Assembly (NCBI GenBank): GCA_030737875.1
Contig: CM060912.1
Coordinates: 123,726,493-123,790,492 of the forward strand
Length of the DNA: 64,000 nt
Origin: Allium sativum
Taxonomy: Eukaryota; Streptophyta; Magnoliopsida; Asparagales; Amaryllidaceae
Reading direction: 5' to 3'
The notes beneath the pieces were generated by a model. It had not been told where the DNA came from and searched no databases. It saw nothing but the letters and a program-made list of their open reading frames with translations. How positions within the stretch are numbered: the first letter of the stretch is position 1; each line of letters starts with the position of its first letter. Position numbers and translations under genes: made by a program. Positions 48,756-61,854 of this stretch are shown here, piece by piece.

Positions 48756-48770
48756 AGCTCTGATACCAAG
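48756..48770 (-). other. E3 primer-binding site (tRNA-iMet type)
   Basis: Minus strand CTTGGTATCAGAGCT directly follows the LTR end at 48771; TGGTATCAGAGC pairs with the 3' end of initiator tRNA-Met. Confidence 0.88.
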
Positions 48771-51700
48771 TGTAACACCCCACATCCTTTAGTGTCACTC
48801 ACAAAGGGAATGCACTAAGTTCTGTGGAGCATTTAGGGTAAAAAATGCAGATAAATTACAAGACAGACAAAATTAAAACAGCGGATAATAAAACTTTACT
48901 TTATTGATAAAATAGTTTGTACAACAATTGTTTTCCAATATCAGAGTATCATTTGTCTTACAAAATAAAGAAGCATAAAATAACATTTATATTCCCCAAT
49001 GTAGCATAAGCCAGCCATAGCAGCAGAAAAAGAGAGTCCAAAGCACATTGTCAAAGAATCTTCGAGCTTGGGAAGAGTGACAATCCAATCTAACCTGAGC
49101 TATACTATTCCCTCCTTAACTACCTGGGGGGGGGGGGGAACGGAAGAAAAGAAGACGAAAGAAAACTGGGTCAGACATAAAGTCTGGTAAGTTCAGTTAC
49201 TTCTAGCATGTGAACAAGGAAAAACAAAACGACATGAATTAACTGAATACAAGACAATACCATGATGATAGGGCCAACAAGATAGGATACGATTAACACA
49301 AGATATGCTAAGACAAGATAAACTGGATATGCTTTAATACTTTCTCCGCTTCGCTATTAACCTGTTATTATGGTTTCTATGTCTCTGCACCAACTATCTA
49401 GTGTCCCTACTAGTAATCTGTCTAAAATGATACCGCGATCCCAATCCCAGTAATTGTGGTTGCCTTCAGGCGTACATTTATTATTTATTACCTAGATCTA
49501 ATCTAGGGTTTTATATCAAAGTACTTCCTAGATTCCACTCGGGTTTACGCGGCTTATCTAATGCTTCACAGATTCAGGGTTTATGCCACCTAGGTCCAAC
49601 TAGGGATTACGATACCTGCCGAACGATGCCCCTAGTATAGGACACACTACCTAGAGCGGTATATGTTCCTAGACTTTCCCCACGTATGTGTCGTGAATCG
49701 TTATCGGTGTCTAGATGCACATGTCCTCTATATGTGCGACCCGAGTCCCGTGGCAGGGCAAATCAAGAAACACGGAACTCAGTCAGGAGCTTTAAGTTAT
49801 CTGCCGATGCAGATGCTAAGGTCTATTTTTTCCAGTGGCTATGGTCCCACTTGACCCCTCCCTCAACTATTGAAAGGCACACCTTGAAAAATGAGAACTA
49901 TACGTAGGCCCCCCTATGCCCCACTAACCTATGGCCATCCGCAACCATAACTAGATAGCAAGTATATGGTCTTTTGGATTTCTCCGCCTTTCCGCTTTAC
50001 GTATCTCTACTGACTCAAGATGGTAGGTAGACGACGAGTTGCTATCACAGGGCTACTGGTCTCGCCGAATCATGCTGGTCCACCCTAGTCTTTAGGTTGC
50101 CTTAAATTGCAACCAAGGCATACCCTTGGTTCTCCTAACGCAGACCTTAATCTATGTGAGCCCAGGAGGATCATCTGCAGCCTCACAGAGGGATACCAAG
50201 AGTACCCTCACGTCCCCTCGAAGCCTCGGGCTTCGTAACCCAATTCGTTGGAGCCTTCTTTAAGATCAGATGGACGTTCGTTCCTCCTCGTGTTATACTA
50301 AGAATTACTACTTAGTTTTCCTAACTAAGGTTTACCACTTAGTTTCCTGAATCATCGTTTTCTTAACTAAGGTTTACCACTTAGTCCTTTTAACTAAGGT
50401 TTACTACTTAGTTCTCTTTCTCGTCAAGTTGGATTGGTTAAGTGTCATTAGTCGATACGAGTTAACTTAACCTATTCATTTATCATGTTAAACTGGTTAA
50501 GTGTTACCAGTAATTCACGTTGACTTAACCCTACCAGCATCAAGTTATATTGGTTAAGTGTTTACTTAACCCTACCCCTTCATCTTGTATTGGTTAAATG
50601 TTCCTTTTTAACTTAACCTTGCCTATCTGTTTTAACTAACATGTTATAACGGTTAAGTGTTCCCTTAGTTAACTTAACCCTAACATTGGTTTGATTAACA
50701 TGTTCTAATGGTTAAGTATTGTCCCTTCATGTTTTTAACTTAACCCTATTCATTTATCACACTCTGATGGTTAAGTGTTCGAGCTTACTTAACCCTACGG
50801 TCTAACATATTAAATTGGCTAAGTATATTAAATTTACTTAACCCCAACCTCTAGTCTAGTTAGCATGTTAAATTGGCTAAGTGTATTAACTTTACTTATC
50901 CCCAACCTCTAGTCTAGTTAACATGTTAAATTGGCTAAGTGTATTGAATTTACTTAACCCCCACTTTCTAGTCTGGTTAACATATTAAATTGGCTAAGTG
51001 TTTTTCTTAGTTACTTAACCCCTACAAATCTTGTCTTGTTACCATGTTAAGTTGGTTAAGTGTTCTGGTTAACTTAACCATATCGTTCTAACTTAACTGT
51101 GTTAAGTTGGTTAAGTGTTCTTATAGACTTAACCCTCCCATTCTAGCTTAACTTTAATTGTCTTATTAAAGCACCAGCCACTCACATTAGACAGGTATTG
51201 TTGTGGCTGCCGAGATGCCGGTTGGTTCCGGGCAGTCTTACGCCACAACTCAGTCTAACCTCCGGCCTTTATCGGGCTCAATGCCTTAACCTCCCACATT
51301 GGATAGGTATTGTTGTGATCACTGGACAGCCAGGCGGGTCCGGGCAGGTTTACATCACAACTCAATCCAACCTCGGGTTAAGCATGTTCGTATTGTCTAA
51401 ATTTACTTTTCTCATTTAGGATAAATTCTATAATTAATTTTCCCTAATTTACTTATTCCATCATTACTCTTTTAATGTACATTGTCAACATTTATTTTTA
51501 TGGCCCATTTTCCCTATATATCATATTTATAGTTTTTGGTATGTAAATTATACCAAATTAAGTGTCACTAACCATGATTATTCTAAACATGACAATTACT
51601 CACAATTATGGCTAAATTCAAAATTTGTGCTAATATACTTATTATGCCAAATTAACTTTAATTGACCCAATTCTGATTTACATCCTAATTTACAGTTTAT

Positions 51701-52380
51701 GGCAAGACTAGAATTATTATTCTAGTTTACCGTTTACGCCTAAAACTTAGCTTACTTGCCAATACTAAATTTAATATGTCAAATGACATATTCCATAATT
51801 CATGTCAAATTTTCAAATTTGCGTTCTAATAAACATGCCATAATACATGTTCTAAATTATGTCAAACATAATTATGTTCATGTTCCACATTATGCCAATT
51901 TCCAAGTTTACAACCATGTTTAAGTCAAATTTATGATTTGCCCAAATCGTATTCCCATCGTTCGTGTAATCGTGATTTCATCCTAGATTATAGATAAATC
52001 TAGATTCGTGGATAAAAAGGGAATGAACCAAAATGCCATGAAAAGATAGACATAATGACTGGCAGAAGATGATAATTCACTAATCATAGATCTAACAAAT
52101 TAAACTGAATAAATTGATTAAAGCATCGAAGGCCTATAGATCTGATAATATTATGACATAAAAAGGGTTGAACAAATAACATAGGTTCAAGTATATGGGT
52201 AGATCTAACTTAATAGATAAATTCCCATAATCAAGATCCAAGGATAATTAAGAATAAACTGAATAGATAATCAAGTTTAGATCCAATCTCATAGTCATAA
52301 TCCTAGGCAATAATATCATGTTCATGAATCATAGGTAATTATCCACTATTGTCCTTGTCATAGTCATAGGCATTGGTTTA

Positions 52381-52460
52381 TGCTCCTAGTCAAAGGCTTA
52401 TGTTCATAGTCAAAGGCTTATGTTCATAGTCAAAGGCTTAAGTTCATAGTCAAAGGCTTA
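52381..52460. repeat. 20-bp array x4 in the right E3 LTR
   Basis: One more TGTTCATAGTCAAAGGCTTA unit than at 46128-46187. Confidence 0.85.
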
Positions 52461-53027
52461 TGGTTTCAAAGTCCACAGTTTCATAGTCATAATCTTAAGC
52501 ATTGGCAATTTAGTCACAATGTGTCCTAGGCCATAATCAAGAATCAGATCCAAAGTCATAAACAAGGACAGATTCAATGAAATGATAAGGCATATTTCTT
52601 ATATTCTTTTAATTTCATGTCACAAATAGAAAAGGCGTTCAAATCTAAAAAGTAACCGACTTACATTGATTGGATCTAGAAAAGAATAGAAAGATAGCGT
52701 TGCTTGAAGCCGTTGAATCTTTACTTGAATCCTAACTTGTTTTGAATCTTCTCTTGAAAGACTTGAGCAGCATATCCTCGTCTTGATTTATATTTTATTT
52801 TAATCTATTTATTTAGATTTAGAGGAAGAAGAAGAAGCCATGTCCATCAAGAATTCGTGCAGCATAAGGTTAGAGAAGAATAGTGCAAAGAGAAGGAGAC
52901 TAGGGGCTGTTTATATAGGATTGCAAGTTAATTTGAGCCGTCGATGAAGCCAAGGTTAATCAAAGCCATCTGTTCTAAAGAGAAGCCAATTATGTTCACA
53001 ATTACTTTCTTAATGTACATTATTAAC

Positions 53028-53267
53028 ATTTATTTTTAAATTTGTATGCACATTAGATACATCCCCCCTTTACACATTTATTATTAAATTTGTATGCACA
53101 TTAGATACATCTCCCCTTTACACATTTATTATTAAATTTGTATGTACATTAGATACATCTCCCCTTTACACATTTATTATTAAATTTGTATGCACATTAG
53201 ATACATCTCCCCTTTACACATTTATTATTAAATTTGTATGCACATTAGATACATCTCCCCTTTACAC
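53028..53267. repeat. 48-bp array x5 in the right E3 LTR
   Basis: One more unit than at 46748-46940. Confidence 0.85.
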
Positions 53268-53338
53268 ATTTATTATATTAAGCATTGGTTATTCTTAAAT
53301 TAGTAACTTTAGTGTTAATAGAAATACAGGGGGTTACA

Positions 53339-53343
53339 TTGTA
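53339..53343. repeat. Target-site duplication of E3, right copy (TTGTA)
   Basis: Exact match to 42501-42505. Confidence 0.9.
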
Positions 53344-54412
53344 GAAGTGGGTTGAGGATGACTGGCGGAAGTATGGAGACGTGAGGATGTGATGTGGATC
53401 TTTGGCCGACCGATTAAAGAGAAAGAAGGGAGGATCGAAGAAGGAGAGGTTGCGTAGGGGGGAGGTTTCGTTGCAGCGACCTTCGATTCGGTTGAAGGAC
53501 ACGAAGGGGAGAAAGGATAGGCCATTAGAGAAATTTATGGTGGAGGCAGTGTAATTTTTGTTGTGAGGAATAAAAGAGGATCGGGTAGGGTTTTGATGAG
53601 GATAAGTGGGCCAGGGAGAATACGGGCCGAACAAGGTTAGGGTTAAAGCCCACTTAAATTTTTAAATTTAAGCTTTAAAGTTTAATTACTTTCTCAAATT
53701 TTTTTATACGATATCACACTCGTACGTTGACAGATTTAAGCATGGTTGGTCTCATTAGGACCGTAGAAACGAGAAGGTCGAGATGGGCAGTGTCTGTCAG
53801 GACTGGAAGCACGGAATTTTTTTAATTAAATTAAACGTTGTTTAATTTAATTAAAAACCAGCGCTGAACGACCAAACCAATCAAAATGAGTTAACCTCAC
53901 TCAGTTCTTCCCGTTTATATTTCATATAAATTGGGTTTTACTTCTATGTGCTCTGATTGCTAGTAATTGACCAATTGCTAGTTATATATATATATATTCG
54001 ATTTAATCAATGGAATTAAACGGACATTTAATTCCAGTAAAACGCTAAACCTTGTTCTTATCAAATAAAGGAAATTTCCTTTGATTGGTCACGTTTATAA
54101 AATAAGCGTGATTTAAATTGTTTGAATTGTTGTGTGATTTGTTGCTGATTGATGGTTGTTATTATCAGATAAAGGAAACAGTTCTGATTGGACGGTTGAT
54201 TTGATCGATAACTATTGAATCGAAATTCAACATTTGATTTGTTTTAACCAATGAGTATATTTGTCGAGTATTTTGGCATCACTGTCTAGTAGTCAATCAT
54301 TATACCAATTTTGGATTTTCATCGTCAAGTAAATCGACCATATTGAGTTATAAATTTGATTTATAACTAAAATAGTTTTAAATATATTATTTTGAATAGG
54401 GCAATTTTAAAA
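53344..54412. other. Flank right of E3: end of the interrupted frame, then AT-rich DNA
   Basis: 53344-53384 continues the frame interrupted at 42505. 53395-53536 is unusually G- and A-rich for this region and open on the plus strand as a very basic peptide (KRKKGGSKKERLRR) and on the minus strand as a P/S-rich one; neither is recognised. It may be former exon sequence. 53819-53857 is a perfect AT-rich palindrome with an 18-bp stem (TTTAATTAAATTAAAC / GTTTAATTTAATTAAA). The remainder shows no gene. Confidence 0.35.
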
Positions 54413-54780
54413 CACTACACCAGAAATGGCTTTTGCTAGCATTGAAAAAACGCTACCATAACTTGTAGTAGCCTTTTATAGAACGCTGCGATACGACATG
54501 CAACTAAAAGTCTAAAACTTTTTGTTGTGTTTTAATAAACGCAACCAAAAATGAACATATTGTAGCGTATTAGAAATCCTACGAAAGGTTTCTTTGCAGC
54601 GGATTAAAAATGCTACTAAAGTGATACTTGCATCATTTCCTAATTTTTTTGTAGCGGTTTTTCAGTCCTACTATATGTTTTTTGTTACGTTTCATTTCAG
54701 CTACAATATCTTTTGTAAATTACATTTGTAGCACTTTTTCAACGCTACTAAAACTTACTGAAGCACACCACATTTTAATT
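54413..54780 (+). mobile_element. CACTA (En/Spm-type) transposon terminus with subterminal repeats
   Basis: Starts CACTACACCAGAAATGGC, the terminal inverted-repeat type of plant CACTA elements. It is followed by at least eight copies, in both directions, of a short motif around GTAGCG/CGCTAC (54467, 54505, 54563, 54650, 54712, 54740), which is the usual transposase-binding subterminal zone. The opposite end (TTTCTGGTGTAGTG) was not found up to 64000, so the element is truncated or extends outside the window. Confidence 0.65.
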
Positions 54781-57700
54781 ACGGTTATTTACTGTTAATG
54801 GCTTGTAACATTTCCATCAATCGCTTATATATAATAGAAATATTAAAACAAATAATCATATGAGTAACGTTTTCAAACTAAAATCAATAACACCTTATTT
54901 AAATACTTAAGAAAACACATTACTCGCAATATCAAATACAACACACATAATCACCTCAATAGCAGTATTTCGACAAGTGAATTCACATACCACAACTGCT
55001 TACAAACAAGTCTACACGACTAGTACAAACAAAATAATAGTTAAAGTCTTGTTCATAGCTTAATTACCACCGGTTCATTGATGCGGCTGTTCTTCACTTC
55101 GGAAATCTAATTACCTGTACATAAGTATAACGGTCAAGGGTAATAATTACATACAAGTATAACAATCAACAGTCAGAATTACATAAATGTGCAAAATGCA
55201 TAAATTATATATAACAGAGCACACCAATTGCCTAGTTATTCATCTCTGATATAGGCACAACAGAGCACACCAATTGCCTAGTTTAAGCCAGTAGTAAAAA
55301 TAATGTTTCATATTATATAACTATACTTGACATAGATATATCAACCAAGCTTTTTCAGTTAACTATATGACATCTCTTATTATATAAGTATGCATCGTAT
55401 CAAAACATGTTTCATCATATTAAATCTTCATATGAATGCATATTTGTGAGATTTGAAACAGTGATTGCAGCTAATAATTCAGCTTATATTTGACTCTGTT
55501 TTGATATGATACCGAAATTGTATTTCCGTGCCTTCTTGGTACATAGTTTATTCTCCTTTCTTTTTATAGAACACTCACCTTATTTTCATGCGTTTCCTAT
55601 TTAAGTATTTGATACATTTTATTGCACTTACGTTCCACCAATACTGCATGTAAGAATTTTAGGTACCTAGCAATAGCATACCACTTACGAAGGAAAATAT
55701 TTGATGGACAGTATCCAAATGGATATAAAACGTAATAAAATCTAACCATTTAAAAATAAAGTAGTGGATATTGTGATTTATAATTAAAACCCCTACTAAA
55801 GGTACTAAGAGATTTATAAGTAAAAGCTCCCCTACTAAAGGTACTGAATGGACCAACTCGGTCCATTTAAAACAGAGGCCAGCTCAAACAATCCATTGCC
55901 CCAACGGATCAAGATTTTAAAATCCACAGCCATCCTTAGTTTTGGTTAAACAGCTGATTAACCAGTTCAACCGAACTAAAAATATTTTTATGTTCCATGT
56001 TAGAAATCTTTATTACTCTTTTAAGATAAAACGCGAATATATGATTTAAGTATTTTATTTAGTGTTTTGTACTTTCTAATGGTAATTCGAAGCGACTACA
56101 TGATAGATATAATATACATAGACGACTAAACTAATCCAAGTAATTATTTAAAACATTACTAATCATAATAACATAATAAAAGTTTATCTCAAGCGATAAT
56201 CAAGTTAAATTATTTTATGAACAACCAACCAAGAAAAACAATGGAAATAATTTTGAATAGTTCATTAAGTTGTTTTCAACCAAAGCTGACGACGTCTAAC
56301 ATTTTTCATAGACTCATAAAGTTGGAATTAGTCAACAAATCTTTTATGTGTCTCTTGTTGCATTATCATAAAGATCACCACTTTAATCAGCTGTAGTCAT
56401 ATTTATAACTTTAGTATTCATGGAGCCATGTTTTTGTAAACGTTCTAGATTTGTTCATCAGTTATATAAACCTTTCATAATGTGATTAACCCAAAAAATT
56501 AGAAGGTCGATGCAATTCTGCATGAATTCCAAATTGAACGAAATTTGTGGAACTGGTTCAAGGGAAGAATTTCAGCATACATAACCATGATTTGATAGGT
56601 GTCAAATGCAAATTGGTCCAAATGTGGATAAAAGCAAGATGCATATCTTATTTCATAACATTTCAAATGCACTTACTTCCATTACATCCAACTATAACAA
56701 GAATTTAAACATAAAGAGTACTAAAATGATTTACCAGTTAATTATAGCCCTGGCCATTGCAGGGAGATCCTTTTCATGGCCATTGCAGGGAGATCCTTTT
56801 CATGACTGACTTGCGGTATAGGTTCGCATGCTTCCTCTGCTTCCTATTCTTTGTTGTTGCAAGAATAACTGATAAGCCCTTGCCTGCTCGCCTGCATCAT
56901 TTGCTTATCACACACTCAAGTATTTCATTCTAAAATATAACAGGTTTACACACAATGTTGAGGCATATGAAACGTTAAACTAACCGAAACAACTGAATTG
57001 GCCAACAATGATTACCTTCATACTTGTAATTTTTATATGCTGCACACCTTAGCAGCAAGATGAATCAAACTCTTTTTGTGATAAGCTATGCAAGCTTCTT
57101 GTACTTCATAAAAATGTTGCTAAATCAATGTCATTTTTTATGTTGTTTCTTGTGTAATCTTTCAAACACCTCCTCGTTATTATCTGTTGCATATATGAAA
57201 TATTAAAATAGTTCCATAAGTGATTGCAGGCAACAATTAAACTTGCCTTTGGATAAACCAAGTTTCCACCCATCAAGCAATTAAACAGTAGGCAGCAAAT
57301 AAAATATCTTGTAATACAAAAACTGTGGGCTAACCACATAGAATGGAGTACTCTAAGTAGCAATGACATAGACAAGTTAACCTGATAGACAACTGCATTT
57401 AATAAATAAAATATTAAGAACAGTGGAGACCTCAAAGTACAATCTTTATCCGTGAACTATTTGAACATCTGAAATTTTCAAAAGCATACAACTGAAGTAA
57501 AAGTGTGGTCAAACAGAAGAAATAGGAAAAAATAATGATGATAAAGAGCCCAGAAAAAATGAAAGGAAGCATATTGCATTTGTACATAAAAGGGATGTGC
57601 AAAAGACACCAACTAACCATCAATAGACCAGATTTTTCATGAAGACAAAGACTGCTTTTTTTCCTCTATGTAGAAAACAATGAAATTAAACATAGATTGA

Positions 57701-59781
57701 AAACAATCCTCAAATTACTGATTTGAAAGCAGTATATGTAGCAATATTAAATACAATCTACATTGCCATCAACTTGATATTAATCCAAAACACAAGGCAG
57801 ATTAAACCTTACTAGTTTTTCTAGTAGTGTCCCTTGGTATGAGTGACATGTTAACCTGCAATTCTGTAAATATGAGTAACAAAATTTTTAAATGCTTTGG
57901 CCACAACACTGCACGGTTTTGCATACTGTTTATTTTGAATAAGAAAAATGCCACAACACTACATGGTTTTGCTCGAAAGTTGAGTATAAAGATTTCTTAC
58001 TTTGCACGCACATCGTAGAAGAAAAAAGGGTCCAGGAAAGAGCACATGATGGCCATGCTTATAGTTTCAAACTTTATTAGTATACTTGACTTTCTTAACA
58101 CTAATCATCTAGTTTCACATAAATTCACACGATCATAATTTCTGATCCGCATAAACAAAATAGCTATAATAAATAAACATCATTTTCATCACATAGCTTA
58201 CGTACTTCATTTATTTTCTTAGTGCTGACTGAGCTTTTAACCCACTTGGCAGCAAGCTCGCATGAATCGCTCTATTACTATTTTCATAACGTAATTTCCT
58301 GTGAGGTTTGTGTTCCATCTACAAAGTTGAGGATAGTGTGTACTTGTGAGTTGCTGATAAACAGCACGAAATTCTGCTAAACTAATATGCATGAAAAGAA
58401 AAAACCTAAATGAAAATAAAATTATTCTAAACTAATATGCTAACATACAGCAGGGAATTCCATCTATAAAGTTGAGGATAGTTGTTTTTAATCCGAACCG
58501 ACAGGTTTAAAGTCAGCTACCTTAAAAATAAAAATAAAATTTTGGTTTTTGTAATTTGCTGCATTTAACAATGTTTTATTTCGAGTAAATGAGTAACCCC
58601 TTTCGAGAAGGATTAACTGTGTTTTAGACTTCTAGTGGAAGTGATTCTTGAAAAAAAAATTGCAGTAGCTAGAACATTCTAATTTTTAAATGCTTTACCA
58701 CAAACAAAATGACTACCCGCCCATCCTTTAGTAAAATTTACAGTCCATTTTTTAGTATAATTTTCGGCCTAGTTTTCAGATTTCAAATGCGTCTTTAACT
58801 AGAATACAACTTACACATCCTAAATAATCTCCATCATCCGCGCTTAGCCCTTCAAGCAACAATAATAGTACATATATCACTGCATTATGCCTAATTATCT
58901 ACTAGGAAAAATAATGTTGCTTAAACAATTAACGAGGCCCAAACACGGGCAATACAGTTAGCAGTAAAACTAAAAAGAGAAGACAACAATTTATCTATCA
59001 CAGTGTTAGCATACATCAAAAATAGAGTCATCGGTCTTAGAAAAATGAAGAAATGGAATGCTTGAGACACCCCTACATTGTGCATACTGATTATTTTCAT
59101 TATACTGTCCTGCCCAGTTGATACACCTAACGAATTTAAAGGGTGATTCTACCATTACCAGATTTTGTGTGCATGTTCTCAACTGAATAGTTAATTCTGA
59201 ATTCTATTACTTGACTAATACTGAAAATGATATGGTAATAATTCAACTAAAACAGTAGTAGGATATCTCAACATTGAGTGTGCTAAAATTTTCATTAATT
59301 GATTAACAAGTAGTAAGGTCAGCTAAGAAGGAAGCAATCAAGGTGGCAAGACTTCTTGAAACTAGCAAATAGATGCTAACAGCACTATCAAACGTTGCCT
59401 AGTGTCTAAATTATGCCAAAATACCTATTTATATGTTTGTATGAAACGATAAGCCTTGCCTAGCATCTAGGTAGGGCCTAGGCGATATAAGGATTTTGCA
59501 ACAGAACTCAAAACACAAAAGAAAACAAGAAAAACAATGATGGAGGACGGAGGACGAAGGAAGAATAACCTTAAGAACTTCATCAATAATAGAAACAAGG
59601 AAAACAGTTTTACGCACGCTGCTTAAAGCTTATAGCTAAAACAGACTGCAGTGCATTGTGTTTTCAACATTTCGATATCAAGTGTCTAGTCCAACTATTA
59701 CCAATCCCAATAGAAGTTTATGCACCCAGAATATTGATAATGATACCTAGAGTTATTAGTGAATTTAACATACCTCGTCAC
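54781..59781. other. AT-rich DNA with small duplications, no gene recognised
   Basis: Visible local duplications: ACAGAGCACACCAATTGCCT at about 55216 and 55260; CCCCTACTAAAGGTACT at about 55790 and 55832; a perfect 26-bp tandem pair at 56751-56802; and CCATCTA(C/T)AAAGTTGAGGATAGT at about 58316 and 58460. Much of the sequence resembles plant introns. If part of a CACTA element, the body would lie here, but no transposase motif was found. The open frames at 57106 and 57432 are low-complexity. Confidence 0.4.
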
Positions 59782-60023
59782 TTAGCTACCACCAGTGATG
59801 GTAATGTCTTTCTTCTTTCCAATGCCTTTATCCACAGTAGTGACAGATAAAATGCCATTGGCATCAATATCAAACTTGACTTCAATTTGAGGCACACCTC
59901 TTGGTGAAGGAGGGATACCATCAAGTCTGAAACTACCAATAGATCAGGTATCTCTTACGAATTCTCTCTCACCTTGAAGCACGTTGATTTCAACACTGGT
60001 TTGACCATCCATTGTTGACTAAA
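59782..60023 (-). pseudogene. Plastid/bacterial-type HSP70 fragment with internal stop
   Basis: Minus strand, about 78 codons: DGQTSVEINVLQGEREFVRD, then an in-frame TGA (59944-59946) at the usual lysine position, then [35 protein letters not shown] and [13 protein letters not shown]. This is the start of the substrate-binding domain of DnaK-type HSP70, closest by eye to the chloroplast stromal form ([20 protein letters not shown] is shared by that class). One residue is missing in GKK-Q-D. Upstream of D the frame is shifted by one or two bases after a matching F. The ATPase domain and lid are absent and no splice sites frame the fragment. It is a dispersed fragment, not a gene. Confidence 0.85.
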
Positions 60024-60123
60024 CATGTTATCCGACACATTCCGTAGACTCAGAAGAGAGAGAGTCGTAAATCTTGAATATGACTGCCACTAGGGAAAGA
60101 AGCATCTGCATTTGAACTTGCGT

Positions 60124-60228
60124 TTATGGTTCGTGACTTGCATGAAAATTTTCTTGAAAATTCAAAGAGGGATTGATATTCAGAGTAGGAAATTGATCTA
60201 GTTGATCAGTACCTTCTTTAGCGTCCAT
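60124..60228 (-). CDS. Unidentified 34-codon open frame just upstream of the HSP70 fragment
   Basis: Begins MDAKEGTDQLDQFPTL after a stretch that looks like a 5' leader (60229-60300 on the minus strand, with GCAGCGGTGAGGTGCC before the ATG) and ends ASHEP-stop. Another frame stays open beyond it with an S/N-rich sequence (NASSNADASFPSGSH). It may be the start of a host gene captured next to the HSP70 piece. No family recognised; could also be chance. Confidence 0.25.
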   Translation of the reverse strand: MDAKEGTDQLDQFPTLNINPSLNFQENFHASHEP

Positions 60229-61077
60229 GGCACCTCACCGCTGCCACTGATCGGTTCTGCTCGATGTTCTCTCGGTTACATCACCGGCTTATAACTGTGG
60301 GTATCTTATTCTTCAATATTACCATCAACTTTTTCAATTGTATCTATCTTTTTTTGACTGCATGAAAGGAGTAAAATAGCATATAATACTTCAGTACTAT
60401 AAGTTAGATTTACTGTTATAAGAGAATTCATGAGATGTTTGTTATATGAGTATGATTGGTTATGTTTTCTCGTTTTTTTTCACTGGAGCCTACATATTGA
60501 ATATTTTACTTGTTTCATTTTTCACTTTCCAAATCAACCTTTTTTATTGCTTACAACCATACTGTAATATGTTTAAGAAACTAGGTTTAACTTGCACTCT
60601 ATAAAGAAATTTTCACCCAAAAATGCATTTAACTTAGAAAATAACATCTGTATATAGACATATTAAAATATAAGTAAATAATAGTTTCCTGTGATTTTTA
60701 TCAGAGTTGTTTCTCCTAAAACTAATTAATCATGTAAAGGAAAACTTATCACTGCTCAAAATATGGGGAAGATTAACCATATCTCTATGGCTTAAATGGA
60801 ATTTAAAAAAGTTATTGTGTGATAAATATAGGTTCTATTATATAGTCTAATCACATAAACAATGTTAACCAAACCAAAATTGATATTTCAACCCTTAGTT
60901 ACTTTCATGTGCTATCTAGAATAGAAATTCCACTTTTAACGCAATCGACCATCCATAAATTTATATCAATCGAAGCTTGGTCATACTATGCTCATCTCAA
61001 TACTATGCATGAACTTATAACCTTAAGTTTACTGACAAAAATTAATAATAATGATGATGATAATCTTGAGCTTGCTA

Positions 61078-61379
61078 TATTTATTCATGCAAACTATGTA
61101 AATAAATTATGTTACTGCATTTATAAGCAGTACTTTATCTTGTGCTAAAAACGTATGTTATGCGACTTTAGCTAGCAAATAGAGAACTTCACAAAGTATA
61201 GCATACTATTTATTCATGCAAACTATGTAAATAATTTAAGTTGCTGTATTTATAAGCAGTACTCTATCTTGTGTTATAAACATATGTTATGCGACTCTAG
61301 CTACCAAATAGAGAATTTCACAAAGTATAACTCGAATCAAGAGTATAAACATATGTTATGCGACTCTAGCTACCAAACA
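61078..61379. repeat. 129-bp tandem duplication plus partial third copy
   Basis: TATTTATTCATGCAAACTATG begins at 61078 and 61207. The tail of the unit (ATGTTATGCGACTCTAGCTACC) occurs a third time at about 61350. Copies differ by a few bases. Confidence 0.85.
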
Positions 61380-61854
61380 TGGATATTATGTGTTTCATAT
61401 CTATTCAAGAATATGATGATAATAAACAATACTAAAATATATGAATACCTGTAATTGAAGTATCAAGATATGATGTTGTTGTATTACCAGCAATTTTTGG
61501 TTTCTCCTTGATTGTAAGTTTAGCTGCAAGGCCGTGGAGATTGAGGAGTGTTGCTTGCCATTACACCGTGGATGCTCACTTCAGTGGCATAACAGTCTTC
61601 CTATTTTTTGTTTCCCAATTATAATTGCGGCTCATCCGTCTCATGCATCTATTTGTATATTTACAAAATACAGGCATGAACAGTGGTATAACCCAGCTTT
61701 TGTTAACAAATTTACAGTAGGCTTGCTGGCTTGCAAAACAGCATGCATGTGCATATATACATAACATATATACTGGCCATTAAGTTATAGGTTTGAAATA
61801 TGTTATCTGATTAAAATTTGTGTTGACAGTAGTGCAAAAAAAAAAAAAAAAAAA

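Larger units (their letters stand above)
47012..48770 (-). mobile_element. E3 internal domain, 1,759 bp, with gag and pol remnants
   Basis: Holds the PPT at the left, a chromodomain remnant (47553-47744), a zinc-knuckle remnant (48263-48307) and the PBS at the right. The rest is decayed sequence; no complete retroelement protein remains. The missing interval between knuckle and chromodomain would normally hold most of pol, so a large internal deletion is inferred. Confidence 0.8.
42506..53338 (-). mobile_element. E3: complete internally deleted Ty3/gypsy chromovirus-type LTR retrotransposon (10,833 bp)
   Basis: LTRs 42506-47011 (4,506 bp) and 48771-53338 (4,568 bp), each TGTAACACCCC...TTACA, enclose a 1,759-bp internal domain. 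The TTGTA duplication is perfect. The PBS (CTTGGTATCAGAGC on the minus strand) adjoins the right LTR and the polypurine tract adjoins the left one, so the element is on the minus strand. Between them are remnants of a gag zinc knuckle and of the pol chromodomain, in the order expected, but protease, reverse transcriptase, RNase H and the integrase core are missing. LTRs of 4-5 kb starting TGTAACACCCC, a tRNA-iMet PBS and a chromodomain fit the Tekay/Del group; that assignment is inference. Scattered substitutions between the LTRs make it older than E2. Confidence 0.88.
48771..53338 (-). mobile_element. E3 right LTR (5' LTR in element orientation)
   Basis: 4,568 bp, same internal order as the left LTR. 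The 62-bp length difference is explained mainly by one extra 48-bp and one extra 20-bp unit. Its last bases read GGGGGTTACA instead of GGGGTGTTACA. Confidence 0.88.

Noticed and set aside
57808..57829. Right end of the CACTA element (TTTTTCTAGTAGTG)
   Set aside because: It does not match the left terminus CACTACACCAGAAATGG beyond the first six bases and lacks a subterminal motif zone.
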